Below are positions 16,822-26,832 of a stretch of 54,684 bases of DNA, piece after piece. Position 1 is the stretch's first letter, and every line of letters starts with the position of its first letter. The position numbers and the translations under genes are program-made. The stretch covers positions 1 to 54,684 of the forward strand of contig CALULP010000016.1 of NCBI GenBank assembly GCA_944321495.1. Direction: 5' to 3'. Below the pieces are notes generated by a model. That model searched no databases. It was not told where the DNA came from and was given only the letters and a program-made list of their open reading frames with translations. Source of the stretch: an uncultured Bacteroides sp. (GTDB taxonomy: Bacteria; Bacteroidota; Bacteroidia; Bacteroidales; Bacteroidaceae).

Positions 16822-18930
16822 ATGGATTTCAATAAAAAAGGAAAGGGATTCTATAAAGATTTGCTATATAAGGCACTAATTTTTGTCGCCACGGCAGGGG
16901 TGATTGTTTACTTTTTGCCACGCGACGGCAAGTTCAACTACCAATTCGACATCGACAAGCCGTGGAGATACGGACAACTGATAGCCACCTTCGACTTTCC
17001 CATCTACAAAAGCGACGAAGTGGTGAAACGGGAGCAGGACAGCATCTTGTCCCGCTTCCAACCCTACTATACGCTGAACCCCGAAATAGGACGCGAAGCC
17101 CTCAAAAAACTACGCGAAGACTACCAAGGACGCTTGAAAGGATTATTACCCTCATCCGGTTACCTGCAATATCTGGAAAGAAAAATATCAGACATATACA
17201 AGGCTGGCATCCTCTCCACGGAAGATTTGGACAGACTGCAACAAGACAGCACCCCCGGCATCATGATGATAGCCGACAAACTGGCAAACCCGCAAAGCAC
17301 CGGCAAGCTGTTTTCGGTGAAAAACGCCTACCAAAGCATACTTCAAGAAGCCAACAGCCTGCATTACAATTCCTACGTCCTCAGGCAATGCTCCCTGAAT
17401 GATTATCTCCAGCCCAACCTGACCTACGACCCGCAGCGTACCGAAGCTGCCCGCAAAGAGATACTGGACGACTATTCCTGGGCAAACGGCATGGTAGTGA
17501 GCGGACAGAAAATCATCGACCGGGGAGAAATCGTCACCCGCGACACCTACAACATTCTGGAAAGCCTCCGCAAAGAATCCATCGAACGGAGTGAATCCAT
17601 CGGGCAGAAACGCATCATGCTGGCCGGACAGATATTGTACGTCGCCATCTTCATGCTGTGCTTCATGCTTTACCTGGACTTGTTCCGCAAAGACTACTAC
17701 AACAAGAAGGGCAGCCTTTCCCTGCTGTTCGCCGTAGTCATGATTTACTGCATGGTCACCGCCCTGATGGTCACCAACAAGCTGTTCAGCGTGTACATGC
17801 TGCCCTACGCCATGCTGCCCATCATCATCCGCGTGTTCCTCGACTCGCGCACGGCATTCATTGCCCACGTCACCACCGTCCTCATCTGCTCCATCTGCCT
17901 GCAATACCCGTATGAATTCATCCTGCTGCAACTGGTGGCAGGCCTGGTGGCCATCTACAGCCTGCGGGAACTATCCCAACGCTCGCAACTGTTCCAGTCC
18001 GCCCTGCTGGTCATGCTGAGCTACGCCGTCATCTACTTCGCCTACGAACTGATAACGGAAAACGATCTGTCGAAAATCAACTGGGGCATGTACACCAACT
18101 TTGTCATCAACGGCATCCTGCTGCTTTTCACCTACCCGCTGATGTACATGGTGGAAAAAGTATTCGGCTTTACCTCCAACGTCACTTTGGTAGAGTTGTC
18201 CAACATCAACTCCCCGCTGCTCAGGCGCATGTCAGAAACCGTTCCGGGCACTTTCCAACACTCCATGCAGGTAGCCAACCTTGCCTCGGAAGCCGCCAAC
18301 CGCATCGGTGCCAAGAGCCAGTTGGTACGTACCGGCGCCCTGTACCACGATATCGGGAAAATGGTCAACCCCGTATTCTTTACCGAGAATCAGCAGAGCG
18401 GTGTCAACCCGCATAAGAACCTCAGCTACGAACAAAGCGCCCAAGTGGTCATCAGCCACGTAACGGAGGGCTTGAAACTTGCCGAGAAAAACGACCTGCC
18501 CACCGTCATCAAAGACTTCATATCTACCCACCACGGCAAGGGGAAAACCAAATATTTCTACATCTCCTGGAAAAACGAACATCCGGACAAAGAGCCCAAC
18601 GATGCCCTCTTTACCTACCCTGGGCCTAACCCTTTCACCAAAGAACAAGCCATCCTGATGATGGCAGACGCCGTAGAAGCCGCATCACGCAGCCTGCCTG
18701 AATATACAGAAGAAAGCATCGGCGCCCTGGTAGACAAAATCATCGACTCGCAAGTGGCAGACGGATTCTTCAAAGAATGCCCCATTACGTTCAAAGACAT
18801 TGCCACCGTGAAAACCGTGTTCAAGGAAAAACTCAAAACCATGTACCACACGCGCATCAGCTACCCCGAACTGAAAAAAGACGAGAAGCCGGCCGAAGCT
18901 AACGCGCAGCCTCAGCCAACCGCTCCATAA
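16822..18930 (+). CDS. PgpH-like 7TM-HD cyclic-di-AMP phosphodiesterase
   Basis: A 702-residue membrane protein of the 7TMR-HD family. One N-terminal transmembrane helix (about 14-30) precedes a large extracytoplasmic domain (to about 270). Then come several transmembrane helices (about 273-460) and a cytoplasmic HD domain with LYHDIGKM near 508, STHHGKGK and MMADAVEAA. Firmicute PgpH hydrolyses c-di-AMP to pApA; the same role is likely here and would tie into osmotic and envelope control. The tail is Pro/Ala-rich. Its last 32 bases overlap the convergent phosphatase gene. Confidence 0.9.
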   Translation: MDFNKKGKGFYKDLLYKALIFVATAGVIVYFLPRDGKFNYQFDIDKPWRYGQLIATFDFPIYKSDEVVKREQDSILSRFQPYYTLNPEIGREALKKLREDYQGRLKGLLPSSGYLQYLERKISDIYKAGILSTEDLDRLQQDSTPGIMMIADKLANPQSTGKLFSVKNAYQSILQEANSLHYNSYVLRQCSLNDYLQPNLTYDPQRTEAARKEILDDYSWANGMVVSGQKIIDRGEIVTRDTYNILESLRKESIERSESIGQKRIMLAGQILYVAIFMLCFMLYLDLFRKDYYNKKGSLSLLFAVVMIYCMVTALMVTNKLFSVYMLPYAMLPIIIRVFLDSRTAFIAHVTTVLICSICLQYPYEFILLQLVAGLVAIYSLRELSQRSQLFQSALLVMLSYAVIYFAYELITENDLSKINWGMYTNFVINGILLLFTYPLMYMVEKVFGFTSNVTLVELSNINSPLLRRMSETVPGTFQHSMQVANLASEAANRIGAKSQLVRTGALYHDIGKMVNPVFFTENQQSGVNPHKNLSYEQSAQVVISHVTEGLKLAEKNDLPTVIKDFISTHHGKGKTKYFYISWKNEHPDKEPNDALFTYPGPNPFTKEQAILMMADAVEAASRSLPEYTEESIGALVDKIIDSQVADGFFKECPITFKDIATVKTVFKEKLKTMYHTRISYPELKKDEKPAEANAQPQPTAP

Positions 18931-19381
18931 GGTTACGGCAGCCATCCTCCAGCAAGTCTATGACATGCTCGAAGCCCTCGGCGCCGCCATAATAAGGGTC
19001 GGGCACATAGTCGTCATACGGATGCCGGGTGAAATATTCCGCCATGCGGTGTATCTTCCGCACAGCCTCTGGCGAAGGGGCAAGTTCCCGCAGGTCGTCC
19101 ACATTGCGGTCATCCATGCCGATAATCACGTCGAAATCTTCGAAATCGTGCACCCGCACCGGACGGGAACGGTGCACCAACTCATACCCCCGGCGCGCCG
19201 CATGGGCACGCATCCGCGGGTCGGGCAACTCCCCTTGGTGGTAGGACAAGATGCCTGCCGAGTCTATCGCAAACCGGTTTTCCAGCCCGGCCTCCTCCAC
19301 CAGTTTCTTCATCACCCCCTCGGCACACGACGAACGACAGATATTGCCAAGGCACACAAACAGAATTCTTATTCTTTTCAT
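18899..19381 (-). CDS. low-molecular-weight protein tyrosine phosphatase
   Basis: A 160-residue LMW-PTP. The P-loop CLGNICRS (C10 to S17) holds the nucleophile C10 and R16, and the general acid is D128 in DPYY. After the P-loop the usual Pro is replaced (RSSCAEG instead of RSPxAEG). In Bacteroidetes and other bacteria such enzymes act on tyrosine kinases of capsule or exopolysaccharide export, or on arginine phosphate; no kinase gene is adjacent here. Its 3' end overlaps the c-di-AMP phosphodiesterase gene by 32 bases. Confidence 0.92.
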   Translation of the reverse strand: MKRIRILFVCLGNICRSSCAEGVMKKLVEEAGLENRFAIDSAGILSYHQGELPDPRMRAHAARRGYELVHRSRPVRVHDFEDFDVIIGMDDRNVDDLRELAPSPEAVRKIHRMAEYFTRHPYDDYVPDPYYGGAEGFEHVIDLLEDGCRNLMERLAEAAR

Positions 19382-19427
19382 TATAATTGAGTACTTTTGA
19401 CGAATAACTTATATTTTTCCTTATGAG

Positions 19428-21893
19428 CTACTGCGGGTCTACATCATAATACACGATGAGCGACTTGCAACGCTCGTCGGCCTGCATCTCCCGCTGCACC
19501 TGCACGAGCCACTGCTTGGCACGGGACAAGGATACCGTATTTTCTATCTTGACCACTATCTTGCGGATGAACAAGGTTTGCACACGTGCCACGGGAGGCT
19601 TGTCGGGACCTAACACGCGGTCTCCCAGACCAGCGCGCAGATGGTCTGCCATCACATGCGCCATAGTGTCGAGCAAAGCCTCGTCGCGGTGTTTCAGATA
19701 GACATATACCAGTCGGTAATAAGGCGGGTAACGGAACATCTGCCGCTCGGCAAGCTGCACGGAAGCCATGCCTTCGAAATCGTTGGCCATGACCTGGGCA
19801 ATGATGGGGTGGTCCATGCTTTTCGTCTGGAGCACCACGCGCCCGCGTTTATCCTTGCGCCCTGCCCGCCCCGCCACTTGCGCCATAAGCTGGAAAGCGC
19901 GCTCGTAGGCACGGAAGTCGGGATAATTCAGCATAGTGTCCGCATTCAAGATGCCCACCACGTTCACGCGGTCAAAATCCAGTCCTTTGGATATCATCTG
20001 CGTACCAATAAGGATATCCGTGCGTCCTTGCTCAAAATCTGTCAAGATACGCTCGTATGCCGCCCGCGTACGCGTCGTGTCAAGGTCCATACGCGCTACC
20101 CGCGCTTCCGGGAACAACAGGCGGATGTCGTCTTCTATCTTTTCCGTACCAAAGCCGCGGCTGCGCAAGTCCGTACCGTCGCAGGCCGGACAACGCCGGG
20201 GCACAGGCATCGTATAACCGCAGTAATGACACGTCAGCTGGTTCAACCCTTTGTGATACGTAAGGCTGACATCGCAATTCCGGCACTTCGGAACCCACCC
20301 GCAGGTATGGCACTCGACCATGGGGGCAAATCCCCGCCTGTTCTGAAACAATATGGCCTGGGCATGCTGTTCCAATGCCTCACGCACGTATTGCAGAAGC
20401 ACGGGTGAGAAAGGGCCATTCATCCGCTTTTTATGCTGAAGTTCCTTGATGTCGACCGGAATGATTTCGGGAAGTTGTATCTGCGTGTACCGCTCTTTCA
20501 GCTCTACCATGCCGTATTTGCCGGCCTCTGCATTGTACCAGCTTTCCAACGAAGGGGTTGCCGTGCCAAGTAAGGTTTTTGCCCCGCACAATGAAGCCAG
20601 CATGATTGCCGCATTACGGGCATGATAACGAGGTGCCGGGTCTTGCTGCTTGTATGTATTCTCATGTTCCTCATCCACAATGACCAGCCCCAGGCGGCGG
20701 AAAGGCAAAAACACCGAGGAGCGCACCCCCAATATGATGTCATAATCCTGTTCGGTCAATTGCTTTTGCCAGATTTCTACCCGCTCCGCATCCGGAAACT
20801 TAGAATGGTAGACGCCCAGGCGGGCACCGAATACCCGCCGCAGACGGGCTGTGATTTGCGTGGTCAAGGCAATCTCGGGCAACAGGTAAAGCACCTGCCT
20901 GCCCCGCCGGATAACCTCTGCTATCAGGCGGATGTAAATTTCAGTCTTGCCACTCGCCGTTACGCCATAAAGCAGGCAGACATTCTTTTGCCGGAAAGTT
21001 TCCAAGATACGGTCATACGCCCGTTGCTGGCTGTTATTCAGTGGATTCAGCGGCTGCAAGTCTGCCAAAGCCGTATTGTCCAACCGCCCGACCTCTTGCC
21101 TATATACCTCCAGGATGCCTTTCTCCACCAACCCGGTGAATACAGCCGGGGTTGCCGAGGCACGCCGCAACAGTTCGGCCTTTGCCACTTCACGCACGTT
21201 GCCCCCTCCCAAGCTGCCGGACAGCTCCAAGTATTTCATCAGCAAGTCCAACTGCTTGGGGGCACGCCGTTGCAGCTCATCAAAGAAAAAATGCAGCCGG
21301 CGTTCATTGCGGGCTGCCTCCGTAAGGCGGACGCGCACCTCGGTGCGGGGCTTGTAAGTGCGCCTCAATTCCTCCTTTACCACAATGGCGCCTTTGGCCA
21401 GCAATGATTTGACCACCGGAAGAACGTTTTTCACCCCTCCCGGTTTTTCCAGACGGGTAACAGATGTCTCGCCTTCAGCAGCCAACACGGACAGCACCTT
21501 TTCTTCACGTTCCGACAGGCGTTTCTCCGGCTCAAAATCCGGAGCACATGCCACCACCGTCTCACTTTCCAGTTTCAACCCCGAGGGAAGGGCTGCTTTA
21601 TATACGTCCCCCCGCGTACAAAGGTAATAATCAGCCACCCATTCCCACAGTTTAAACTGGAGGGGCAGCAAAACAGGGCGCGAATCCAATACATCTGCCA
21701 CATCCTTCACCTCATAACTCTCCGGTTTCCGGCAATGGATGTCCTGTACAATGCCTGTATAATATTTCTTCTTTCCGAAAGGTACTACCACACGGCATCC
21801 CACCTTCACATCGCCCGCCAGCGCCTCCGGCAAAGCATACGTGAAGCAACTGTTCAAAGGCAACGGCAGTATGACATCAATAAACCACTGCAT
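19428..21893 (-). CDS. priA: primosomal protein N' (replication restart helicase PriA)
   Basis: An 821-residue superfamily 2 helicase for restarting collapsed replication forks. It has the N-terminal 3'-DNA-binding domain, Walker A GVTASGKT at about 312, and DEEH box IVDEEHENTY. Two zinc modules lie between the helicase lobes (CHTCGWVPKCRNC and CHYCGYTMPVPRRCPAC), followed by the QMISKGLDF and AGRAGR helicase motifs. It begins on the base immediately after the proA stop, so it is probably the last gene of the DUF2007-proB-proA-priA unit. Confidence 0.97.
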   Translation of the reverse strand: MQWFIDVILPLPLNSCFTYALPEALAGDVKVGCRVVVPFGKKKYYTGIVQDIHCRKPESYEVKDVADVLDSRPVLLPLQFKLWEWVADYYLCTRGDVYKAALPSGLKLESETVVACAPDFEPEKRLSEREEKVLSVLAAEGETSVTRLEKPGGVKNVLPVVKSLLAKGAIVVKEELRRTYKPRTEVRVRLTEAARNERRLHFFFDELQRRAPKQLDLLMKYLELSGSLGGGNVREVAKAELLRRASATPAVFTGLVEKGILEVYRQEVGRLDNTALADLQPLNPLNNSQQRAYDRILETFRQKNVCLLYGVTASGKTEIYIRLIAEVIRRGRQVLYLLPEIALTTQITARLRRVFGARLGVYHSKFPDAERVEIWQKQLTEQDYDIILGVRSSVFLPFRRLGLVIVDEEHENTYKQQDPAPRYHARNAAIMLASLCGAKTLLGTATPSLESWYNAEAGKYGMVELKERYTQIQLPEIIPVDIKELQHKKRMNGPFSPVLLQYVREALEQHAQAILFQNRRGFAPMVECHTCGWVPKCRNCDVSLTYHKGLNQLTCHYCGYTMPVPRRCPACDGTDLRSRGFGTEKIEDDIRLLFPEARVARMDLDTTRTRAAYERILTDFEQGRTDILIGTQMISKGLDFDRVNVVGILNADTMLNYPDFRAYERAFQLMAQVAGRAGRKDKRGRVVLQTKSMDHPIIAQVMANDFEGMASVQLAERQMFRYPPYYRLVYVYLKHRDEALLDTMAHVMADHLRAGLGDRVLGPDKPPVARVQTLFIRKIVVKIENTVSLSRAKQWLVQVQREMQADERCKSLIVYYDVDPQ

Positions 21894-23153
21894 TTATTCC
21901 CGCACTTGCCCTTCGCCTTCTATAAGCCATTTATACGTTGTGATTTCCTCCAGTCCCATAGGGCCACGGGCATGCAATTTCTGGGTACTGATGCCAATCT
22001 CTGCCCCCAAGCCAAACTGGGCGCCATCGGTAAACGAAGTCGGTGCATTGACATACACACAAGCCGCATCCACCTCTTTGCAAAAACGATTGGCACGCAG
22101 CTTGTTTTCCGTAATGATACACTCACTGTGGCCCGAGCCATACTGTGTGATATGTTCAATGGCATTCGGCAAAGATACTATGGCCTTTACCGCCATCTTG
22201 TAATCCTGGAACTCCCTGCCATAATCTTCATCAGTCGCTTCTGCCAGCAAAGTTTCCGGATAACCGCCGCACTTCAAGGCCATATAAGAAGCCGAATCGG
22301 CATAAATCACGACATTCTTTTCACTCAACGGAGCGCACAAGGCCGACAAGTCATCCAAACGGTTTACATCTACCAGCAGGCAATCGAGCGCATTGCATAC
22401 GCTCACCCGTCTTGTCTTGGCATTCAGCACAATGGCGCGTCCCTTATCCAAGTCGGCATAACGGTCAAAATAAGCATGGCAGACTCCAGCCCCCGTCTCA
22501 ATGACAGGAACCGTGGCATTGTTCCGCACAAAATCTATCAGCCCCCTTCCGCCACGCGGAATAATCAAGTCTACCCACCCGCGGGCATGCAGCAGGCAGT
22601 CGGCAGCTTCATGCCCCGCAGGCAGCAATTCCACGACATGCCGGTCTATGCCACAACGGTCCAACACCCCATGTATCACCTGCACAATCGCCCGGTTGGA
22701 ATTCTCCGCATCACTCCCTCCTTTCAAGATACAGGCGCTTCCAGCCTTTATGCACAGGGCAAACACATCAAAACTGACATTAGGCCGCGCCTCATAAATA
22801 ATGCCGATGACCCCGAAAGGAACGCTTACACGTTTGATGCGCAACCCGTTGGGCAAGGTCCGCCGCTTCAACGTCTTCCCCAAAGGAGAAGGCAGCGAAG
22901 CGACGTTGCGCAACCCGTCAGCAATTTCCTGCAAACGGGCCTCCGTCAGTTTCAAGCGGTCATACTTGGGATTTTCCGGATTCATCCGTGCCAAGTCCTT
23001 GCGGTTGGCATCCAAAATGAAAGCCGTCTGCCTCAGCGTTTCATCCGCCAAAGCATTCAACATCCCGTCCAGTTTTTTATGGGGAAATTTCAGCAGCGAG
23101 CGACTTGCCTCGCGCACTTCAGCAAAAGTAACATCCAGATTCATATCTATCAA
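21894..23153 (-). CDS. proA: gamma-glutamyl phosphate reductase
   Basis: A 419-residue aldehyde dehydrogenase-fold enzyme that reduces gamma-glutamyl phosphate to glutamate semialdehyde, the second step of proline synthesis. Conserved segments include [26 protein letters not shown], the catalytic-cysteine region CNALDCLLV and the C-terminal YGSGHSECI. It overlaps the end of proB by four bases and directly abuts priA, so it is translationally coupled on both sides. Confidence 0.96.
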   Translation of the reverse strand: MIDMNLDVTFAEVREASRSLLKFPHKKLDGMLNALADETLRQTAFILDANRKDLARMNPENPKYDRLKLTEARLQEIADGLRNVASLPSPLGKTLKRRTLPNGLRIKRVSVPFGVIGIIYEARPNVSFDVFALCIKAGSACILKGGSDAENSNRAIVQVIHGVLDRCGIDRHVVELLPAGHEAADCLLHARGWVDLIIPRGGRGLIDFVRNNATVPVIETGAGVCHAYFDRYADLDKGRAIVLNAKTRRVSVCNALDCLLVDVNRLDDLSALCAPLSEKNVVIYADSASYMALKCGGYPETLLAEATDEDYGREFQDYKMAVKAIVSLPNAIEHITQYGSGHSECIITENKLRANRFCKEVDAACVYVNAPTSFTDGAQFGLGAEIGISTQKLHARGPMGLEEITTYKWLIEGEGQVRE

Positions 23154-24268
23154 CTTTCTATATACAAATAGTCATAATGTACCACGGGCTTCCTGCCATG
23201 CTGTCCCATGTCTGCGCGGGCCTGTACCGATGTGCAGTTGGCTTTTCCCACACCTATCGGTTGCCCGTCCGGGCCGACAATCCGCACCAAGTCATCCTTC
23301 TCAAACTCGCCGTCCACAGCCGTAATGCCAATCGGCAAGACGCTGACCGCCTTGTCCGACTCGAGCAAAGACGCCGCCTGCCGGTTAATGTGCAATACCC
23401 CTTTGGCAAACCCTTCGCTATGGGCTATCCACTTCTTGATGCTGGAAGCAGGCGAAGGCGAAGGGACAAACCGGGTATAAGGAAATGGCAACGTCCCGCT
23501 CCCTCCCTCTTTCAACCGCAGTTCTTCTGCCCGTATGATTTCCGGAAGCACCTGTTCCCGCTTGCCGTTGGCTATAATGACCGTAATGCCTTCATCTGCC
23601 ACTTTGCGGGCAATACTGGTCTTGGTCAGCATGCCTCCCCGCCCGAAACTGGAACGGGAAGTCTGTATAAATCCATCCAACGCCTGGTCACGCCCTATTT
23701 CCGGGATAACTGCCGATGAAGGGTCCGAAGGCGAACCGTTGTATATGCCGTCCACATTGGTCAACAGCAACAACATCTGGGCATTCATCATGGAAGCAAT
23801 CAAGCCGGACAATTCATCGTTGTCGGTAAACATCAGCTCGCTCACCGAGACAGTATCATTTTCATTCACAATCGGAATCACGCCGTTCTCCAGCATCACG
23901 GTCATGCAATTCTTCTGGTTAAGATAATGCCTGCGGGTGCTGAAGCTCTCCTTCATGGTAAGCACCTGCCCCACAGCAATGCCGTGTTCACGAAACAGCT
24001 CGTAATACCGGTTTATCAGTTTCACCTGCCCCACGGCAGAAAACAATTGCCGCTGGTCCACACTGTCCAGTTTATGGCACGGGCACACTTCGTTGCGCCC
24101 CGCAGCCACCGCTCCCGAGGACACCAATATCACCTCCACCCCGTCTTTATGCAACGCCGCAATCTGGTCTACAAGAGCGGACATACGGGTCACGTCCAGC
24201 GTACCGTCCGGGCGCGTCAACACATTGCTGCCTACCTTGACAGTAATTCTGGAAAAAGAATATTTCAT
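23150..24268 (-). CDS. proB: glutamate 5-kinase
   Basis: A 372-residue enzyme that phosphorylates glutamate in the first committed step of proline synthesis. The amino-acid kinase domain shows [28 protein letters not shown] and [12 protein letters not shown]-terminal PUA domain (about 280-370) is present, as in feedback-regulated forms. The ATG at 24268 is chosen; a TTG nine bases earlier is a weaker alternative. It is 24 bases after the DUF2007 gene. Confidence 0.95.
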   Translation of the reverse strand: MKYSFSRITVKVGSNVLTRPDGTLDVTRMSALVDQIAALHKDGVEVILVSSGAVAAGRNEVCPCHKLDSVDQRQLFSAVGQVKLINRYYELFREHGIAVGQVLTMKESFSTRRHYLNQKNCMTVMLENGVIPIVNENDTVSVSELMFTDNDELSGLIASMMNAQMLLLLTNVDGIYNGSPSDPSSAVIPEIGRDQALDGFIQTSRSSFGRGGMLTKTSIARKVADEGITVIIANGKREQVLPEIIRAEELRLKEGGSGTLPFPYTRFVPSPSPASSIKKWIAHSEGFAKGVLHINRQAASLLESDKAVSVLPIGITAVDGEFEKDDLVRIVGPDGQPIGVGKANCTSVQARADMGQHGRKPVVHYDYLYIES

Positions 24269-24292
24269 GCCTGACAATTATCAAAAAAAGAA

Positions 24293-24532
24293 TCAATCGG
24301 CCGCACCGTCAGCATTTTCGCGTTCGCGTATCACTTCCATTGCAGCTTCAAAATCAATTTCATTCACTACAACCACCACGGAAATCGCACTCTCCGGCAG
24401 CGTATTGTTTACCAATAAGCCATTTTGAATAGAGGCAGTGATGCCCCGGTCTTTCAGCAGGCCTTTTACTAATTCGGCTTCCCACAACGAACCTTGAAAA
24501 ACCTCGATGAGTTTGCTTTTGTCTTCTTTCAT
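24293..24532 (-). CDS. DUF2007 domain-containing protein
   Basis: A 79-residue protein of the DUF2007 family (putative signal-transducing protein, PII-like small fold). The pattern is VFQGSLWEAELVKGLLKDRGI, then a central strand and ISVVVVVNEIDFEAAMEVI. The function is not known. It is the first gene of the minus-strand unit with proB, proA and priA. Confidence 0.8.
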   Translation of the reverse strand: MKEDKSKLIEVFQGSLWEAELVKGLLKDRGITASIQNGLLVNNTLPESAISVVVVVNEIDFEAAMEVIRERENADGAAD

Positions 24533-24660
24533 AATCCTGCAAATTTAATGGGTTAAACAATTATTGCCGATCTTTCTTCTGCAAAGATAAACAAACTATT
24601 TGCAATGCCAAAAAACAAAGCATCTTTTAGGCGCATGCCGCCCCCATACGGGGCAACCGG

Positions 24661-25500
24661 CTATAGCTCTATCTGTTCTACCTCTATCCGTTCGTTCAAG
24701 AAAGTAGATGCCGACTCGCAGAACTTCTCCTCCGCCTCGGTGGTATAATAACGGCACTGCCCGCCCCTCGTACAACGCATGTCCATCTCCGGATGGCGGC
24801 ACAAGTAATCCTTCAGGCTTCCTGCCACCAGTTCGCCTTGCGCCACGATACGGATGCCCGGCGGCATATACTTCCGTATCTTGGGCAATAACAGCGGATA
24901 ATGGGTACACCCCAGGATGACGGTATCTATCCGGGGGTCGGCACCAAGCAAATCATCAATATAGTGGCGCACAAAGTAATCAGCCCCCTCGCCTTGCGCC
25001 TCGTTGTTCTCGACCAAAGGCACCCACATCGGGCATGCCTGCCCCGTGACACGGATGTCCGGAAAAAGTTTATGTACCTCCAACGGATAAGATTCCGAAC
25101 GGATAGTCCCTGCCGTAGCAAGCACGCCGATATGACGGCTCAATGTAATGTCGCCTATGCATTCCACCGTAGGGCGGATAACCCCCAACACCCGCCGCGC
25201 CGGGTCAAGGTGGGGCAAATCATTGGTCTGTATGCTGCGCAAAGCCTTTGCCGATGCCGTATTGCAAGCCAGGATGACAAGATGACATCCCATTTCAAAA
25301 AGCTTGGTTACCGCCTGCAACGTAAATTCATACACAATCTCGAACGAACGCGACCCGTAGGGCGTGCGCGCATTATCGCCCAGATACACATAGTCATATC
25401 CGGGCAATACCTCCCTGATTTTACTCAAAATAGTCAATCCGCCATAACCCGAATCAAACACGCCGATGGGTCCCGGGACAGTAGGAAACAGCTTTGCCAT
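24661..25500 (-). CDS. murI: glutamate racemase
   Basis: A 280-residue racemase that supplies D-glutamate for peptidoglycan. Hallmarks are GVFDSGYGG near the start, LACNTASA (first catalytic Cys) and ILGCTHYPLL (second catalytic Cys). The ATG at 25500 is chosen because the longer frame adds 17 unrelated residues. It closes the minus-strand envelope block uppS-bamA-ompH-ompH-murI, but a terminator-like hairpin precedes it, so it may have its own promoter. Confidence 0.95.
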   Translation of the reverse strand: MAKLFPTVPGPIGVFDSGYGGLTILSKIREVLPGYDYVYLGDNARTPYGSRSFEIVYEFTLQAVTKLFEMGCHLVILACNTASAKALRSIQTNDLPHLDPARRVLGVIRPTVECIGDITLSRHIGVLATAGTIRSESYPLEVHKLFPDIRVTGQACPMWVPLVENNEAQGEGADYFVRHYIDDLLGADPRIDTVILGCTHYPLLLPKIRKYMPPGIRIVAQGELVAGSLKDYLCRHPEMDMRCTRGGQCRYYTTEAEEKFCESASTFLNERIEVEQIEL

Positions 25501-25553
25501 ACACCTGGAGTTATAAAAGAACACTACCGCAAAGGTACGGAAAAAAATCAAAA

Positions 25554-25585
25554 AGGGGCTGTCCGGAATAAATCAGACAACCCCT
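25554..25585 (-). terminator. terminator of the ompH gene
   Basis: Hairpin arms AGGGGCTGTC (25554-25563) and GACAACCCCT (25576-25585), one mismatch, followed on the minus strand by a T-rich run. It fits termination of the ompH transcript before murI. Confidence 0.7.
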
Positions 25586-25619
25586 CACCTTTGTTATGGA
25601 AGAAAAAAATGTATATGCC

Positions 25620-26123
25620 TTACTTGATACCCAACTGGGCTTTTACCTTTGCTGTCAGGTCAATGCTCTCAGAACCGATGTAAGCCAGCGGCGTACGTGA
25701 CAAGTCAAAAATGTAAATCACGCCTTCAGCCTTGCCCACAGCCTGTACGGCAGTTTCCAACTTCTGGTAAATCGGCGCCAAAGCATCCTGCTGTGCTTTC
25801 TGCATGGCCTGGTAAGCCTCCTGTTGGAACTGTTGCTGGCGCTGATCCATATCCTGCAGTTCTTTCTGGCGTCTTTCAGCTATGTTCTTAGGCAGAGAGT
25901 CAGCCTGTGCCAGATATTCCTGGTATTTCTTGGTGAACTCATCTTGTGTCCGCTGCATTTCTTCCTGGTATTGTTTTGCCATGGCATCCAAGTCAGCCTG
26001 GGCTTTGGTAAACTCAGGCATCACCGTAATGATATCCTGAGAATTCATGTGTCCGAATTTCGTTTGTGCCATCACGCCCAGCGGAAGAGCCAGGATGGCT
26101 GCAAGTAGAAGTTTTTTAAGCAT
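25620..26123 (-). CDS. OmpH/Skp-like periplasmic chaperone (copy 1)
   Basis: A 167-residue OmpH/Skp family protein with an N-terminal signal peptide (about 1-19, ending VMAQ). A short beta-rich start (FGHMNSQDIITVMPEF) is followed by a long Gln/Glu-rich coiled coil (about 40-125) and a C-terminal strand region. Skp holds unfolded outer-membrane proteins between the Sec and BAM machineries. It is the second of two adjacent paralogues downstream of bamA, and it has its own promoter-like element upstream. Its coiled coil is more Gln-rich than the other copy. Confidence 0.92.
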   Translation of the reverse strand: MLKKLLLAAILALPLGVMAQTKFGHMNSQDIITVMPEFTKAQADLDAMAKQYQEEMQRTQDEFTKKYQEYLAQADSLPKNIAERRQKELQDMDQRQQQFQQEAYQAMQKAQQDALAPIYQKLETAVQAVGKAEGVIYIFDLSRTPLAYIGSESIDLTAKVKAQLGIK

Positions 26124-26162
26124 AATATTAAGTTTTTTGAATGATTATTCGTTAGCACGCTG

Positions 26163-26193
26163 CAAAGATAGTCAAACTGCGAGTATCGCCAAA
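26163..26193 (-). promoter_or_regulatory. promoter of ompH copy 1
   Basis: On the minus strand, TTTG (26190-26193), a 19-base spacer and TATCTTTG (26163-26170), 40 bases before the start. This suggests that copy 1 can be expressed apart from bamA. Confidence 0.6.
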
Positions 26194-26232
26194 TAAGCAG
26201 CCTCTTTTTAACCTTTTGCAAGCAGTTGAACA

Positions 26233-26748
26233 TCAGTTGGCATACCCCATGCGGGCAAGCACTTCGTCGCTGATGTCAATGGCTGGCGACGCGAAGATGA
26301 TGCTGACAGCCGAAGCACGGTCCTGCACCAAGGCATATCCCCGCTGCGTGGCAATAGCCTTGACCGCATTGTATATGGCATCCTGGATAGGGCGCATCAA
26401 GTCGGCACGCTTCTTGGCAAGCTCGCCCTCCGGGCCAAAATACTTCAGCCGCAAGTCGGCAGCCTCCTTTTCTTTCGCAATGACGGCCTCCTCCTGCTTG
26501 CTGCGCTGGGCATCGGTATAAGTCGACACCTTCGACTGATAGGCTTTATACATGTTCTTCGCTTCCTCGCCCAGTTTTTCCACTTCCGCCTGCCACTTCT
26601 GGGAGTCCTGCTCCAACTGGTTCATACCGCTTTCGTAAGCAGGGATATTTTGCAGGATATACTCCATATCAATCAGCGCAAATTTCTGCGCACTGGCTGT
26701 CGCCGCACCGGCAAGCAGCAGGAACATCAGTAAAAGGTTCTTTTTCAT
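26233..26748 (-). CDS. OmpH/Skp-like periplasmic chaperone (copy 2)
   Basis: A 171-residue OmpH/Skp protein with a signal peptide (about 1-21, ending TASAQ). KFALIDMEYIL follows, then a Lys/Glu-rich coiled coil (about 45-115) and a C-terminal strand domain. The ATG at 26748 gives a proper signal peptide; the longer frame would place 26 odd residues before it. It lies directly downstream of bamA (84 bases), so BamA and its chaperones are linked. Two tandem copies are common in Bacteroidetes and may serve different clients. Confidence 0.92.
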   Translation of the reverse strand: MKKNLLLMFLLLAGAATASAQKFALIDMEYILQNIPAYESGMNQLEQDSQKWQAEVEKLGEEAKNMYKAYQSKVSTYTDAQRSKQEEAVIAKEKEAADLRLKYFGPEGELAKKRADLMRPIQDAIYNAVKAIATQRGYALVQDRASAVSIIFASPAIDISDEVLARMGYAN

Positions 26749-26832
26749 AACAGCGTTTTTTATGCAAAGAAACGGGGAAAGGCTATCTATCCCCCATTTC
26801 TCAATTCCCATTTTTTCAATTTTCAATTCCCA

